From JBEKYH01 sp049511115 (lineage in GTDB: Bacteria > Planctomycetota > Phycisphaerae > Tepidisphaerales > Tepidisphaeraceae), in NCBI GenBank assembly GCA_049511115.1, contig JBEKYH010000298.1, positions 1 to 6,556 of the forward strand: a DNA stretch of 6,556 nt, in the 5' to 3' direction. This document shows, piece by piece, positions 6,176 to 6,556 of the stretch. The position numbers and the translations under genes are program-made. A model generated the notes under the pieces. The model was given only the letters and a program-made list of their open reading frames with translations. It made no database searches and was not told the DNA's origin. Numbering within the stretch: position 1 is the first letter of the stretch; every line of letters begins with the position of its first letter.

Positions 6176-6556
6176 ATGCCCACTCGCAAAACCCGTCGAA
6201 AACGCGCCGCAAAGCGCCGCGCTCCTTCGCCCCAGCCAAAACTCAGCATTGCCTCGACCGGCGCCGTCGGCGACGGCAAAACGCTGAATACCGTGGCCAT
6301 CCAGACTGCAATCGATCACCTCGCATCGTCCGGCGGGGGCGTGCTTGTCATCCCGCGCGGCGTCTTCCGCACCGGGGCGCTCTATCTCAAGCCCGGCGTC
6401 CACCCCCACATCAGCGGCGGCGGCGTGCTGCAAGGCTCGATTGATGTGGCTGATTACCCGCGCGTTGATACCCGCATCGAAGGCCACACCGAACCCTGGT
6501 GCCCGGCGATTATCAATGCCATCGGCTGCGATCATCTGCGCATCACCGGCCGTGGC
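6176..6556 (+). CDS. Glycoside hydrolase family 28 (polygalacturonase-type), 3'-truncated
   Basis: The first 127 codons of an enzyme expected to hydrolyse galacturonan or a related pectic polymer; the frame is open to the window edge. The N-terminal GH28 signature is clear: GAVGDGKTLNT (29-39) with AIQTAID (41-47), SGGGVLVIPRGVF (52-64), then SGGGVLQGS (80-88), DYPRV and NAIGCDHLRITGRG, leading into the right-handed beta-helix. The catalytic Asp residues would lie past the edge, so activity cannot be judged. Residues 1-16 are extremely basic (nine Lys/Arg) with no hydrophobic stretch, so no Sec or Tat signal peptide is visible. The ATG at 6176 is 17 nt after the pseudopilin stop; its Shine-Dalgarno is poor. 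Another ATG at 6165 is out of frame. A related beta-helix pectinase family is the alternative. Confidence 0.82.
   Translation, partial: MPTRKTRRKRAAKRRAPSPQPKLSIASTGAVGDGKTLNTVAIQTAIDHLASSGGGVLVIPRGVFRTGALYLKPGVHPHISGGGVLQGSIDVADYPRVDTRIEGHTEPWCPAIINAIGCDHLRITGRG

Overview
The window holds a compact, all-plus-strand cluster for a type IV pilus / type II secretion-like filament machine from a GC-rich Gram-negative-type bacterium. The unusual order (GspE/PilB ATPase, PilT, second PilB, PilC, one GspG-like pseudopilin) followed directly by a family 28 glycoside hydrolase, together with the base composition, suggests a planctomycete or another PVC-group or environmental lineage. That placement is an inference from style, not from a marker gene.

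Layout. Positions 1-1043 carry the C-terminal part of a GspE/PilB-type ATPase whose start lies before the window. PilT, the retraction ATPase, follows after 15 nt (1059-2306) and has an added Ala/Pro-rich tail. A 60-nt gap containing a strong stem-loop leads to a complete PilB (2367-4148) with an MshEN-type N-terminal domain. A 169-nt gap, the only real promoter candidate in the window, leads to PilC (4318-5589), the inner-membrane platform. PilC overlaps by 4 nt the start of a pseudopilin with a type III leader peptide (5586-6158). From 6176 a GH28 (polygalacturonase-type) gene runs off the right edge.

How they work together. From family knowledge, PilB-type ATPases drive filament assembly through PilC, PilT drives disassembly, and the pseudopilin is a filament subunit after cleavage by a prepilin peptidase not seen here. 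Two assembly-type ATPases with one retraction ATPase and one platform protein mean either ATPase specialisation or two machines encoded together. The pseudopilin resembles GspG of type II secretion, yet PilT is a pilus hallmark, so the cluster is best called T4P/T2SS-like.

I saw no tRNA, rRNA, CRISPR array, insertion sequence or phage feature. Most of the window is recognisable filament machinery. The less ordinary parts are the pilT-pilB intergenic hairpin, the altered c-di-GMP-type motif in PilB, the structured pilC leader and the GH28 neighbour without a visible signal peptide.
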